Origin: Saprolegnia diclina VS20
Lineage: Eukaryota > Oomycota > Saprolegniomycetes > Saprolegniales > Saprolegniaceae
Direction: 5' to 3'
Length of the DNA stretch: 42,538 nt
Assembly (NCBI RefSeq): GCF_000281045.1
Contig: NW_008246098.1
Location: 1 to 42,538 of the forward strand
The translations under genes and the position numbers were made by a program. Below are positions 1-9,758 of the stretch, in pieces. The notes under the pieces were generated by a model. That model made no database searches. It worked only from the letters and a program-made list of their open reading frames with translations, and had not been told where the DNA came from. Positions within the stretch are counted from its first letter, which is position 1; each line of letters begins with the position of its first letter.

Positions 1-68
1 GGTCTGCTCATCCCAGTGTCAAGTGCGATCCATACGCATCATTGCGGAAAGTGCTGAGCTCAGCTATT

Positions 69-98
69 AGAGTGATTTTGCAAGCGTGAATTTCATGA
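69..98 (+). repeat. Left terminal inverted repeat of the Harbinger-like element
   Basis: It begins AGAGTGATTTTGCAAGCGTG and matches the reverse complement of 1412-1441 at 28 of 30 positions. The ATT at 66-68 could be the target-site duplication. Confidence 0.85.
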
Positions 99-135
99 AT
101 GGAGCAAGTAGTCACATGTCGCATGCGCCCGTCGG

Positions 136-711
136 ATGAATTCCACCGAAAAAATGTACGATGGGACCCCCTCAATCCTGAACCGTTTTTCCGGGTCGCC
201 ACTCATTTTTTTACTTGCGCTGAGTATAGGCGAGGAGGCTCCACACACAACAAAGAAGGCGTTTCGCTTCACCGTGGCCTCGGGCGTGGATCTCCTCAAA
301 GAAGTCATGTTTGTGAGCCCATACGATTGCCAGTACGGTCAGATCGCAAAGCGCTGGGAAGATGACGACCCCGAAGAAAGCGACAGCGCGGCAACGCCGT
401 CCAAGAAGGTCAAGAAAGAAGGCCGCGGGGCGATCAAGGACGTGGCGTCTGTTGTCGTTGACTTTACTTCTATCATAGAGTCTTCCAACAAGCTCAAGCA
501 AGACGAGATTTCTGCGAAGAAGGAGGAAACCGCAGTGGCCCAGCGCCGACTTGAGCTTGATGAGCAACGGTACCTGCTTGAAAAAGCAGAGCGCGAAGCA
601 CGGTGCCAGTTGGAGCGATCGGAGCGCGAGGTCCAGCTTGAATTCATGCGAAGCACCATCGAATTAACGAAGCACCATCGAATTGATGCGCTCTCTCGGA
701 AACAAGATTAA
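136..711 (+). CDS. Myb/SANT-like DNA-binding ORF of the transposon, shortened
   Basis: This 191-residue ORF is the accessory DNA-binding protein expected in Harbinger elements. Residues near 40-75 (FRFTVASGVDLLKEV...IAKRWE) resemble the start of the Myb/SANT-like domain found in many oomycete transposon proteins. The rest of that domain appears absent, because the reading runs straight into an acidic and lysine-rich linker and then a long charged coiled-coil region (about residues 110-185). That pattern suggests an internal in-frame deletion. It is convergent with the truncated transposase seven bases downstream. Binding of the terminal repeats is the family role and is inferred here. The first in-frame ATG is at 136. 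Confidence 0.6.
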   Translation: MNSTEKMYDGTPSILNRFSGSPLIFLLALSIGEEAPHTTKKAFRFTVASGVDLLKEVMFVSPYDCQYGQIAKRWEDDDPEESDSAATPSKKVKKEGRGAIKDVASVVVDFTSIIESSNKLKQDEISAKKEETAVAQRRLELDEQRYLLEKAEREARCQLERSEREVQLEFMRSTIELTKHHRIDALSRKQD

Positions 712-717
712 GCCAAC

Positions 718-1311
718 TCAATCAATTCTTGTTTGGCGGGATCTCCGTAGATAACGTATCGGGTGTCGCCTACACGTAGCTTGTTTTGGAGCTTTTCGAC
801 TAGCTTGCTCTGTGCTAGTAAGCACGGTGCCATCAAAGAAGCCGATGCAAGTTGTAAGGGGAGCCCCTTGAGCATGGATAGCGGCCGAACAGTGTTGCAT
901 CCAGTCGGCGTCAAGTCGAGCTTCGTCCCACTCGAGCAAGTGATGGAAGCAGTCGTACACGTGCATCATTACGTGGTTGCTGATCGCGGACAAGGCCTCG
1001 CGGCTGCGTCCAAACGTCTCGACCATGGAGCCAAGCCGATGCGGCAACGCGAGCCGGTTGAGCATGATACAGATCGCCTTCAACTGATCGGCTTTGTAGC
1101 GGTGCGTCGTGATGATTTCGTCGGGCAAACACAGCGAGCGCACGAGCTCGACGATCTGCTGCTTGGTAAATCGGAACTTGTACACGCAGTCCGTATCGGA
1201 TTGCGCGCTAAAGTTGAAGCTGGTACTTGGTATGGTGATGGCCCGAGAGGCCACGACGAGGTATTGGGCGAGAATTGCGACGAGAGGGAGTGCGAGCAGG
1301 ACGTCGTCCAT
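718..1311 (-). pseudogene. Truncated Harbinger-type (DDE) transposase
   Basis: The ATG-initiated reading has 197 residues and starts MDDVLLALPLVAIL. It carries the N-terminal helical region typical of Harbinger/DDE_4 transposases (KFRFTKQQIVELVRSL, then LPHRLGSMVETFGRSREAL) and reaches the first catalytic Asp in CIGFFDGTV. About 35 residues of unrelated sequence follow and then a stop, so the regions that should hold the second Asp and the Glu are missing. Catalytic activity is therefore not expected. The break probably shares its cause with the shortened partner ORF, a deletion spanning the centre of the element. Confidence 0.78.
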
Positions 1312-1411
1312 GTGCCTGCGGTCCAAAGCGTAAAACTGATGCAGGTTTGCAAAAACAATCGACGCGCGACTTTTACCCTTTGAATTTTCCAGAATTTCGA
1401 GCGCCGAACAA

Positions 1412-1441
1412 TCATGAATTCCACGCTTGCAAAATCACTCT
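1412..1441 (-). repeat. Right terminal inverted repeat of the Harbinger-like element
   Basis: Its reverse complement begins with the same 20 bases as the left repeat and differs at two positions further in. ATT follows at 1442-1444. Confidence 0.85.
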
Positions 1442-2159
1442 ATTATAGCAAAACCAAACAGCAAAGTAACCTGTGGTGGCCACCTCTGACTTGAGCAAGC
1501 ACTCTCGTACCGCGACGTCTCACCCTCTGCAAAAATCATTTGGACCTCAGTTGAAGTTGCGTTGGCGCCAGTTGGCACCATGAAACCCATTTGACGTGAA
1601 ATGGTGAATTTTTGTATATAGTGTACATTATATTACACTAAATGCGATATCTCATCCTTCATCCACATCCACCACGTATATAGTATGCAAACGGGGGATC
1701 GGGATTGGCCACGGTGATTGGCAACCGAGGCGCCCAATTCGCTCGTTCCAGTACAGTCGACGCGACACCGCCAAAGCACCCAGCCCAGAAGCCCATTGTG
1801 TGTGTGGAGCGTCCCAGCTTCAGATACTCGCAATACAGTGTAATATAGCCCGCACACTCAGTTTTTGAAAGAGTAGGAATGCTGCGGCATCGCGACACCA
1901 TCTGCCCCGAAGCAGAATGCAGCCGTGATGCCCATCATACTCGTCTGGGATAAATGAATGTACTATATAAGATAATTCCCCTGCCTTGCCTTCCTTATCC
2001 GGAAAAGGCAACCGTTTTGACCAATCAGATCAAGATTTGGGTGGGCTATCACCTGATCGGGCACGCGACAAGCCGGGATCAACGCGGGCCTTTCTACTAT
2101 CGACCAGTCGATTGGAGCCCGCCACTTCTCGACATCCGTCGTCCTGCGCAGTCGCTATC
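1442..2159. other. Intergenic region upstream of the CotH-like gene
   Basis: I see no coding signal; short ORFs here have no family resemblance and mixed third-position composition. The right half holds promoter-like elements near 1996-2027, listed separately. Confidence 0.5.
1996..2027 (+). promoter_or_regulatory. TATCCGGAA half-palindrome plus CCAAT box
   Basis: TATCCGGAA (1996-2004) and GACCAATCA (2019-2027) lie about 135-165 bp before the CotH-like start codon. The first resembles the ATCCGGAT palindrome upstream of several other genes here. The second is a CCAAT box, repeated as GACCAATCA before ISCA2 and as GCCAATCA before the proline-rich gene. Function is inferred only. Confidence 0.35.
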
Positions 2160-4094
2160 ATGAGTATGCGCTGGTTGTTGTCCGCGCTCGCTGCTGTCGC
2201 CGCCATGGACCCGTCGGCTAACCCGAACTGCTACCTCGTGCCAATCCTCGTGATCGCGCCGCACACGCCTCTTCCGGCCATGAACTGCGCGACCAAGCCA
2301 TTCCCGGCGGGCGACTGCATGAAGGAGGTCGTGCGTGCGACATTGACGACGGTGGACTCGATCAAGACCCACGGGACAGAATGGAACTGCCTCGGCGACG
2401 CCGACCATCTCGAGTACGCGTCCAGCGTCCACTACCGCGGCGATTCGACGCTGCGTCTCATTAAGCACCAGATGGCCATCAAGCTCGACACGCCGCAGTC
2501 GTTCTTGGGCCTCCCCGCCGACACGCCGTGGTCGCTCCATGGCCCGTACTTCGACGCGAGCTTGCTTCGCAACCACGTCGCCCACCACATCTTTCGGCAA
2601 ACGGGGCGCTACTCGCCCCGCACGCAGCACATTGCCCTTTACATCAAGAACGCCGCGGGCGTTCCCGAATACAAGGGTTTCTACCTCCTCCTCGAGACTG
2701 TGAGGTACGCGCGCCCTCTATCGATATGCCATGGTCTCACAATGGTGTAGCTATGGCCCGAACCGTGTCGGTCTTGCTGAGAACTCTCCCAACTGCTCGG
2801 CCTCGGAGCGTGCGAACGGAGGTTGGGCGTGGCTCTTTGACCCGCTCTCGTACGGCGCGTACTCGCCCAATATTGTCAAGAACATGTACACGAACCAGTT
2901 TGGCGGCGGCCGCCCGCTCCTGACGTACCCCGCTGGCGAGACGACGTCGCAGGCGATGCGCGATGCTTTCGTATCTCCCAACGGCTTCCTGCCCCAGTAC
3001 CACAAGTACCTCTGGGAAGGCATGCTCACGCCCGATCGCCTCGAGGAGCACATTGACATTGGCTCGTTCGTCGATTACATGCTCCACACGGAGTGGAGCC
3101 TGAACCAAGACGCATACTCGCGCAGCATGTACTACTTCAAGGATCGCGACCATCCGATCGAGGCAGGCCCGGTCTGGGACTTCAACCTCGCCTTCGGCGC
3201 CGGCGCCAAGGCTCATGCGCAAAACTGGCTCTTCCAGACGCATGAAGCGTGGAAGCGGCTTACGTGCAACTACAAGTTCACTTCGCTTCTCATTGCCCGC
3301 GTACGTACATTTTTGGATCGTGGAGATTGAGAACTAACTGGCATTTATGGTAGTGGAAGGCCCTCCGTGCCGGTGTCTGGGCTGACGGCAAAATCGAGGC
3401 GTTTGTGACGAATGCCCGCGCTCCCTTTGACAAGATGCTCACCAAGTGCCCCAACAACCAGTGGATGTCCAGCCAACCGTCGTGCGCCCACGTTGCCCTG
3501 AGCACGCGCGGCTCGTACGCTGATCAAGTCAACGCTATGGTCGCCTCGACGCTTAGCCGCGCGCGCTGGATGGACGCCCAAATCGAAAAGCTGTACCAGC
3601 CGCTGAACGCCCGCGTCTGCATGGGCGTCGGCCGCATTCCCAAGTTCAACTGCGGCCCCGATGGCAATGACCCCGGCTGCCTGAGCAACCCCAAACCGTA
3701 CTACGAAAACGTCAAGTTCCCGGCCATTCGAGGTGTGAACCACGCGAAGTGCGACGGTGAAGCGCCCAACGCCGCGCCCCATGTCCCGTCTGTGGATCCG
3801 TGCTGGGTCGCCGTTGGCAGTTACCGTGGTATGTGGTGGCTTACGCCGACGTGCAGTGGCTTTGGCTGGTGTGCGCAGGGCCCTGGTGCCAAGTGCCAGT
3901 GCACGGCCGGCCGCAAGACGTTCGATTGCTCGCCCAATCCACCGGCGCACTTGATTGCGATCACCGCGTCGTCGGAGGACGCAGCCGCGATGAGCAACCC
4001 GCTTGTGTGGGCTGGCGCCGCCGCCGCGCTTTCCGCCGTTGCCGTAATTCTTGTCATCAAGCGCAAGCGAAACCCGGGTTACGAAACCTTGTAA
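2160..4094 (+). CDS. CotH-type protein kinase family protein, membrane-anchored
   Basis: Three exons (2160-2704, 2751-3300, 3354-4094) encode 611 residues. The start was chosen because MSMRWLLSALAAVAA forms a signal peptide; the frame is open further upstream but lacks one. The body matches CotH proteins, atypical secreted kinases first known from bacterial spore coats and later from fungal surface proteins. Recognisable parts are YRGDSTLRL, the paired acidic/aromatic segment ending GPVWDFNLAFG (near residue 324) and the LNQDAY stretch before it, which together form the expected ATP and metal site. A cysteine-rich EGF-like patch (about 525-560) precedes a C-terminal transmembrane helix (about 581-600) and a short basic cytoplasmic tail. 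It is likely a type I surface or secretory-pathway protein; the substrate is unknown. Both introns use GTACG donors. Confidence 0.82.
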
Positions 4095-4270
4095 ACACAA
4101 AATTAAGACGTGTTTTTTACTTCCAATTTACCGTCAAATGTATATATATATGAACGTGTTTCGCGTTATCTGCATTACAAAGACTTCGCATACGTAGAGA
4201 ATACACTGTAGCAATCTTCTTCATTAGTTCGCCGGGCCGTGGCTGCGCAGGCGGCGGCGCGGAGCCTCGT

Positions 4271-4575
4271 CTAGCCTTCTGTAGTCGCCCTACGACGCTT
4301 GGGGCCGTGGGTGAGGTCTTTCCAGGCGTTGCGGTCGGCGGCAAAGCTACGCAGTTTGTCAAGGTCCTCGAGAGACGCCAGCGACTGAGGCGGCGTCAGC
4401 GATTGGAGGTCGCGGTACAGGACGACCGGCAGCGTGATCTTGGTGCGCACTAAGAAATGGGGTCAAATGGTTAAAAAATTGTGCTAGTACAGATTAACCC
4501 GTTCGGACGTGCAGAAAATGATGGACGTACGCAACAGCGAAACCTCGAGAAAAGGTGGACGAAAAACTTCAGGCA
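4271..4575 (-). pseudogene. Remnant of a protein-coding gene or retroelement 3' end
   Basis: On the minus strand 4449-4271 reads as about 59 GC3-rich codons beginning RTKITLPVVLYRDLQSL, continuing DKLRSFAADRNAWKDLTHG and ending in a basic tail and stop. Just upstream is a good splice acceptor (pyrimidine run, TTAG). A possible preceding exon near 4575-4530 ends in a GTACG donor and joins in phase. Beyond it lies only the tandem repeat at 4584, so any start is gone. The ending RNAWKDL resembles C-termini of some LINE polyproteins, but the apparent intron argues for a former host gene. I cannot decide. Confidence 0.35.
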
Positions 4576-4583
4576 ATGTACGT

Positions 4584-4748
4584 ATTACCGGTAGTACATT
4601 TGTACATATTACCGGTAGTACATTTGTACATGTCCAGACAGCCCTGGCATTCCATGTGCCATGTTATCTATAGCTTAGTTCGGTAGTACATTTGTACATG
4701 TCCAGACAGCCCTGGCATTCCATGTGCCATGTTATCTATAGCTTAGTT
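4584..4748 (+). repeat. Nested tandem repeats (24 bp x2, 68 bp x2)
   Basis: A 24-bp unit (starting ATTACCGGTAGTACATTTG) occurs at 4584-4607 and 4608-4631. A perfect 68-bp unit occurs at 4613-4680 and again at 4681-4748. The units overlap, because each 68-bp copy starts with part of the 24-bp unit, and each contains the palindrome TGTACA. The perfect match suggests recent duplication by slippage or unequal exchange. The following 300 bp to 5048 hold nothing I recognise. Confidence 0.9.
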
Positions 4749-5048
4749 GAAACAGAACGCCGATATCCGTGCCTTCTCGCGTTCACTTTAAGCCGATAGA
4801 GGCTCTGTTATGATTAGCGTGAACTAAAGTCATTGAGCTGCCGATCAACTATTGGTCTGCACTTGAATCAACGGAGTGTACACACAGTCATTGGGACCAT
4901 CCAAGGGTCCGAGAATGGGATTGATCGATCGTCCATCCATCCATCGTACTGCATTCGTTATTACAACATATATATACACGCTAGAAATACCGCCGTCGTC
5001 TGGCTTCGTTTGCAAGGGAGCCACAGTGACAACAAGGGATCTTAGCAG

Positions 5049-7154
5049 TCAGCCTAGGCACAAAAACATGGTGAGCTCCTTGGTTTCATTCCGAAAAAAT
5101 GAAAGTACCACACGACGGCGTTTGGGCTTCTTGATGTCGTCGCTCATGATGTTCTTGAGGCGCAGCATACTCGCCGACGCAACGGGTGTCGTTGCGGGGC
5201 TGGTTGTGTCACCATCGACCTGCGTCGGCGCCGTGTTTTCATCGTCATCGTTCAAAATTAGCTGCATCGCCGAGCTCCGGCGCTGGAGCGGTGGGTGCGC
5301 GATCGACTTGGGCGACGGGTCTTGTGGTATAAGTGCAGGAACAACCATCGATACGTCGATCGGCGTCACATCCGCGACTGTTTTCGCTTCGACAATGATG
5401 CGGCGGTTCGTGCGCGACGTTCGCGTCTCGTTGTTGCGCCGGTAGGAGAGCAAAGTGAAAGCCGGTGACTGCACTGACGCAATCACACGCAAGTCCTGCG
5501 TGAACGCGCTGTCGTCGCCCGGTAGCCGCATAAACATATAGCCCTACGTCCAAACGTTAAGGGCATCAAAGTTGGAAGCGAGACGTACACGCCACACATG
5601 GCGCGTGCTGCGGCTTTCCTTGCTAGCGCTAGCGGTCCAGTGGTACGGCCAGCCGACCTTGAAGCCGTCGTTGAAATTGAAGACGAGCGACGTCTAGACT
5701 TTTGGTCGTAAATCAAGGTGCACGAATGGGCATCGGAATGAGATACGCACGGGGTAGTATGTGGACGGCGGAAGGAGGACACCAGGGACCCACTCACCGC
5801 CACTCTCGTGCTCGGCCGTGAGACTGGCGTGCGACCGAACATCACCCATTTTGAGCTCCGGCTCATTGAGGCGTTCGACGCGCGCAAAGGCTACGAACGA
5901 GTACGCGGGCACTTTGTTGAGCTGGGGCCCTGCGAGAGCAAACGAGATTTTCCCGCCACAACTGCAGTGCACGAGGTGTCCAGGACAGCAGTGTGGGAAA
6001 CAGCGCAGCTCCTACAAAGTATCAAGTAGCACTTTGCACGTTGGGAAGCGGATAACGGTACTTTGCGCCCTTCCGTCTTGTTGCAGCTACGAGATGAGTA
6101 TGAATCGACGGCAGATATGCCACGACGCACCGAATGTACGTGTCCTTGAATGTCGTCTCACTCGCGCAAGCACATTTTATAAACTCAAGACGGTAACCGT
6201 CGTCAATCGAGTCATATTGGATCGTGGCTAGAAAAAAGACAGATTGTGAGCCACAGGTCGCCGAATTTTCCCGAAGAAGTCGTACTGCCGTCATTGGGGT
6301 CCCCAAGATCGCTGCTGCTTAAAGCGCGACGGTACGATGAGAGCGTGAAGGGCGTCGACTGAGCGACGCCGATGACGCGCAGCACCTTTTGTGGCTCGTA
6401 CTGGTAGACCATGAAGAGGTAGGCCTTGAAAACGTGCTTGGTGTTGCGTAGGACCTTGCTCGCCCCGCCTTTCCATGCGTACTGCCATTGATCCTCGTGT
6501 GGCGATGGGTTAATCCGGTACACGAGCGTCCCGCAGTCCTCCTACGCAACGTTTCTCAGCGGCAACGTGGCCAGCGAGTCGTACTTCAGTGCTGCTCTTC
6601 TTGTATTGAAGCTTTCCTGGAAGCCATTCGCATGCATCTTCGCTGTCCTTGACGCGGCTGAAGCGCGCGAGGTCGGCGGCTGACACAAGTTCGCCAACGT
6701 CGAGGGCGCCCTCGAGACATCGTTCGAAACGACAGTACGACTCGAATGCCATGGACTCAAAGCGCGAGAAGTTGCCGCCAACCTGCATCGCAAGCGACGT
6801 GCCGCAGGCATTGATGGTCAAGTGTGTCGGACAACAGTGTGGAAAGCACCTAAGAGGGTTTCTATTTTGACTGGTTGCAAACAAGTACTATTGGAACCTA
6901 CCGAATGGCCTGTGTGCGGAGCAGAGGAGGTGAACCGTGAGATTTGGCGAAAAAATGGAGAGTTGCGAGGTTAGATTGATACCTTTTGGCCGTTGGGTTT
7001 GTTGGTCCTACACTGAGGTAAGCCAACGGAAGTCGGCTGGAGGCGCGTACCGGATGTAGCTGTCGTGGAAGAGAGGGCCCTCGCACTGCGTGCACGCGGC
7101 GAACGTGCAGAACACGCGGTCTTCGATCGGCTTGGGCGCCTCGAACTCCGCCAT
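5049..7154 (-). CDS. Unrecognised protein built of two tandem homologous modules
   Basis: Ten exons, read downward: 7154-7051, 7007-6983, 6909-6902, 6849-6585, 6541-6286, 6227-6131, 6086-6062, 6011-5751, 5693-5589, 5543-5049. All phases agree, giving 546 residues. Module 1 (about 1-200) and module 2 (about 205-400) align throughout. Compare FHDSYIRTNKPNGQK with FKDTYIRCNKTEGRK, AIRCFPHCCPTHL with ELRCFPHCCPGHL, NTKHVFKAYLFM with STRHVWRGYMFM, and STPFTLSSYRR with SPAFTLLSYRR. Two introns flank a 25-nt exon at the same place in both modules. A low-complexity tail with a KKPKRRR basic cluster follows, possibly a nuclear signal. I know no family for this; the repeated Cys/His patch and beta-rich C-terminal half suggest a structured, perhaps metal-stabilised domain. 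Function is not assigned. Confidence 0.8.
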
Positions 7155-9758
7155 CGATCAAGAGTGTCCACAATCAATTGCAAACTCCTCCCACTAAAAT
7201 CAGACCAGCTGCGACCTGTAGCAATTGATATTTGCATTTTGACAGATAATATCGAGTATAAGGGGGATGGCACGCCACAGGGTCATACAAACCCCAAGTG
7301 CAGGACGTCGATGGGCTGTGAATTTCGTTGGCGGCTGCTGCCAGCTGGTGCCATGGTCCGATGGGTGTTAAGACGACAGCGAAGACACCGCCTGCGCATG
7401 TTCTTCGCCTTGGTTCCTGCAGCATCGAGTTATCCATGCGATACAGCCCCAGTCTTGTGTAGAGGGCACGGTAATAAGATAGTTAGGAGAGTGCTTGATG
7501 CTTGAAGCTCAAGTGAATATCCTGACGGATTTGCCAGAGAGTGAGCGAGCGATATTAGTACATGGTACAATGGGAGGAAGCGGGCGATGCGCACCAGTGG
7601 TCACACAAGCAACTCGTTGAACGCAAGCGAAGTGCGCATCTGCACGCAAATTCCAACTTGTGCTCACGCCCAAGCTGATTGGGCCGGCGCCAACTGATAT
7701 GAGGTCGCGCTGTTTATCTTGCAAATTGTATGAATTCTACGTATTCGTGTCGCGTGTCAACCTGTCTCTTCAAAGAATTGACAGCGATCGGGAGGTTATT
7801 GCAATGCACCCGCGCTGAGAACGGCAAGAGCCGTCACGTGCGCCAGGGTACATCCCGCTTGTATACGTCTCGGACTTCATTCAATGCATTCACACAGCTA
7901 CATGCCTACAGCTTATGCCAGCGGGGTCGAGCTCGACAACACTGCGCAACGATATTTTATTTTATTGGCACAGCAACCTGCCTATCCTGTCCAACTATGG
8001 CTGCCATAGCCTGGTCGGCGAGACTGGGGATTTGTATGGTGGCGAGCTTGGCGAGACTTGGCGCCTGTTCCGCGAACTGCCCCGCACGGCTTCTTCAACA
8101 GCAAGCCACAGTCGACTGGACTGCTCAGCAATTAATTACTTGCACCCACTTACATCGGATTCGATTGCATAGCAGAACCAATATAATAAAAATAAGGGCG
8201 AGTGGGAGCACTCGATGAACGTCAGCACGGATCCTCTTCCCGCAGAGCGTCGGCATGGTCGCACGTGTGTGTCATCGCGCTCTCTCGCGCACGATCAATC
8301 AGGCGAACAAAGAACGAACGAACGATGGACTGTCGAAGAAAGGTAACTCGGAAATGGATAGAACGTTTTATCACTTCCTGGGTGACAAACGAGTGAATGC
8401 CATGCGTTGGTCCGAGGCAGATATGGAACTGTACTGGTAATGGCGAAATTGCACCGATGAGCTGCCGAGTATGTCCAGCAGTGTTGTAAGGTGCGTTTGG
8501 CGTCTTGTCGTCCCCCAAATGGAATATCGTCATTGAAGGAGTACAGTATTGGCCGAAGAAATACCGTACCTAAGGTGCTGAGTTCAAATCCGCGCGCCCG
8601 CTCCTGCATAGCAATCTTTGATCGAGATATTTAAAATTTTGAGATTTGAAAAAATGGGTGTACAGTACAGTACCGCTATAGATTCCAGGTGAAATGAGCT
8701 GTACCTATACCAGGGTATTTCGAAAAATTGATCAAGCAACGGAAGTCATCATCGTCCGAGCAGTGGTGCATGGACAAGTTCGCTTCACACGCAGCATCAG
8801 GCGCAATATGTGCATTGATTGGTCTAAAACATATGACACCACACATGCGATTGGTCCACGCCATCAGTTTTGAGAAATTGCACGCTTGTCCAAGGACTGC
8901 TCGACGATATTTGGACAAATTGGCCAGAGAAAAGGATTTTACCTAATTCAAGGACAAATATAGGATTGGTGCCGATCGATTAATTCGTCGCTGACGGCCG
9001 AGCAGATTGGGGCAACGATGTATTGGTGCCACAGGGAGCCCCGCCTGCCCAGTGGTGGGCGAGGTGGATCAGCAAATTTGCTGCGGGCTGCCAAATGCAG
9101 AATGCGCTTGAGCAGGACAGCTCTACACCATGGCTTGTTGCCGCTTGGACTTATGTTCTTCTAATCGTCTGTTGTTCCTGTCTGCTCATCCTTCGCGCGG
9201 AACACCTCGTCTTCTTGAAAATGTTCCAACCAAAACGCGCCCAAACGCGTTGCAAATATAATTTCAACTATTAATACACCGGTCTAATCAATTAATAGCA
9301 TGTATTCATACTAGTAGTCGGTCTTCTCTTTGATCAAGATCGCGAAACGAGCGCGTCAGGCTGAGCGCGTCGTCAAGAACCTCACTCACACGGGGCCGCA
9401 AGTGTCCCCAGGCGAGTATATATGAGCAAGACAAGAGCGAGCGAAGGAGGTTGCTCGTGTTTACGCATGCTAAGTCTTGAGTATTACTTTACAGTTAGGA
9501 TTAATAACACGAGTAACGTTGCCAGTAGTATTTCTGTTCGATACAACGCAAGTGCTGAGACTATAAGGGTACTAGTATGCATAGATGCACTGTAGTACTT
9601 GTATATGTTTATAATCAATTCGTGCACCCAGTTGCAGAAATTGACGCATTGTTCATGCATAAGTATTCATTACTAAATAAGTAGTGGGCATCATTATGTG
9701 TTGATATAAAAGTGTTGCAGTGTTTCTAGATCGCTGCGGCTCCAGGCGGATGGATGGC
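7155..9758. other. Gene-poor 2.6 kb region
   Basis: The stretch is less GC-rich than its neighbours, and no ORF has consistent GC-rich third positions or family resemblance. A short reading near 7915-8170 on the plus strand (DILFYWHSNLPILSN) faintly recalls the hAT transposase dimerisation region but is too weak to call. A T-arm-like segment near 8580 has no matching acceptor stem. The region may be old, eroded transposon sequence. Confidence 0.45.

Larger units (their letters stand above)
69..1441. mobile_element. Harbinger-like DNA transposon, internally deleted
   Basis: The element is bounded by 30-bp terminal inverted repeats (69-98 and 1412-1441, 28 of 30 positions matching). They are flanked by a possible 3-bp target duplication, ATT at 66-68 and 1442-1444. 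Inside are two convergent ORFs, a Myb/SANT-like protein on the plus strand and a transposase on the minus strand, which is the classic two-gene plan of PIF/Harbinger elements. The ORFs meet back to back near 711-718. The transposase stops shortly after its first catalytic Asp motif, so the segment carrying the other two acidic residues is missing. The ends look intact, so the copy might still be moved by a full-length relative but cannot supply its own transposase. Superfamily assignment rests on protein motifs and layout, not on a database search. Confidence 0.82.

Noticed and set aside
3345-4100. 251-codon minus-strand open frame
   Set aside because: It is antisense to the third CotH-like exon, Arg/Ala-rich shadow sequence.
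7174-7437. 87-codon minus-strand ORF upstream of the two-module gene
   Set aside because: No conserved motif, no convincing link to the gene's first exon and mixed third positions; the ATG at 7154 begins the conserved module.
7915-8172. Weak hAT-transposase-like stretch (DILFYWHSNLPILSN)
   Set aside because: Only about 15 residues are suggestive, with no flanking domain, inverted repeats or coding composition.
8540-8610. Possible tRNA: GAGTTCAAATCC resembles a T-arm/B box and TGGCCGAAG an A box
   Set aside because: The boxes are only about 30 nt apart, too close for a tRNA, and no acceptor stem pairs.
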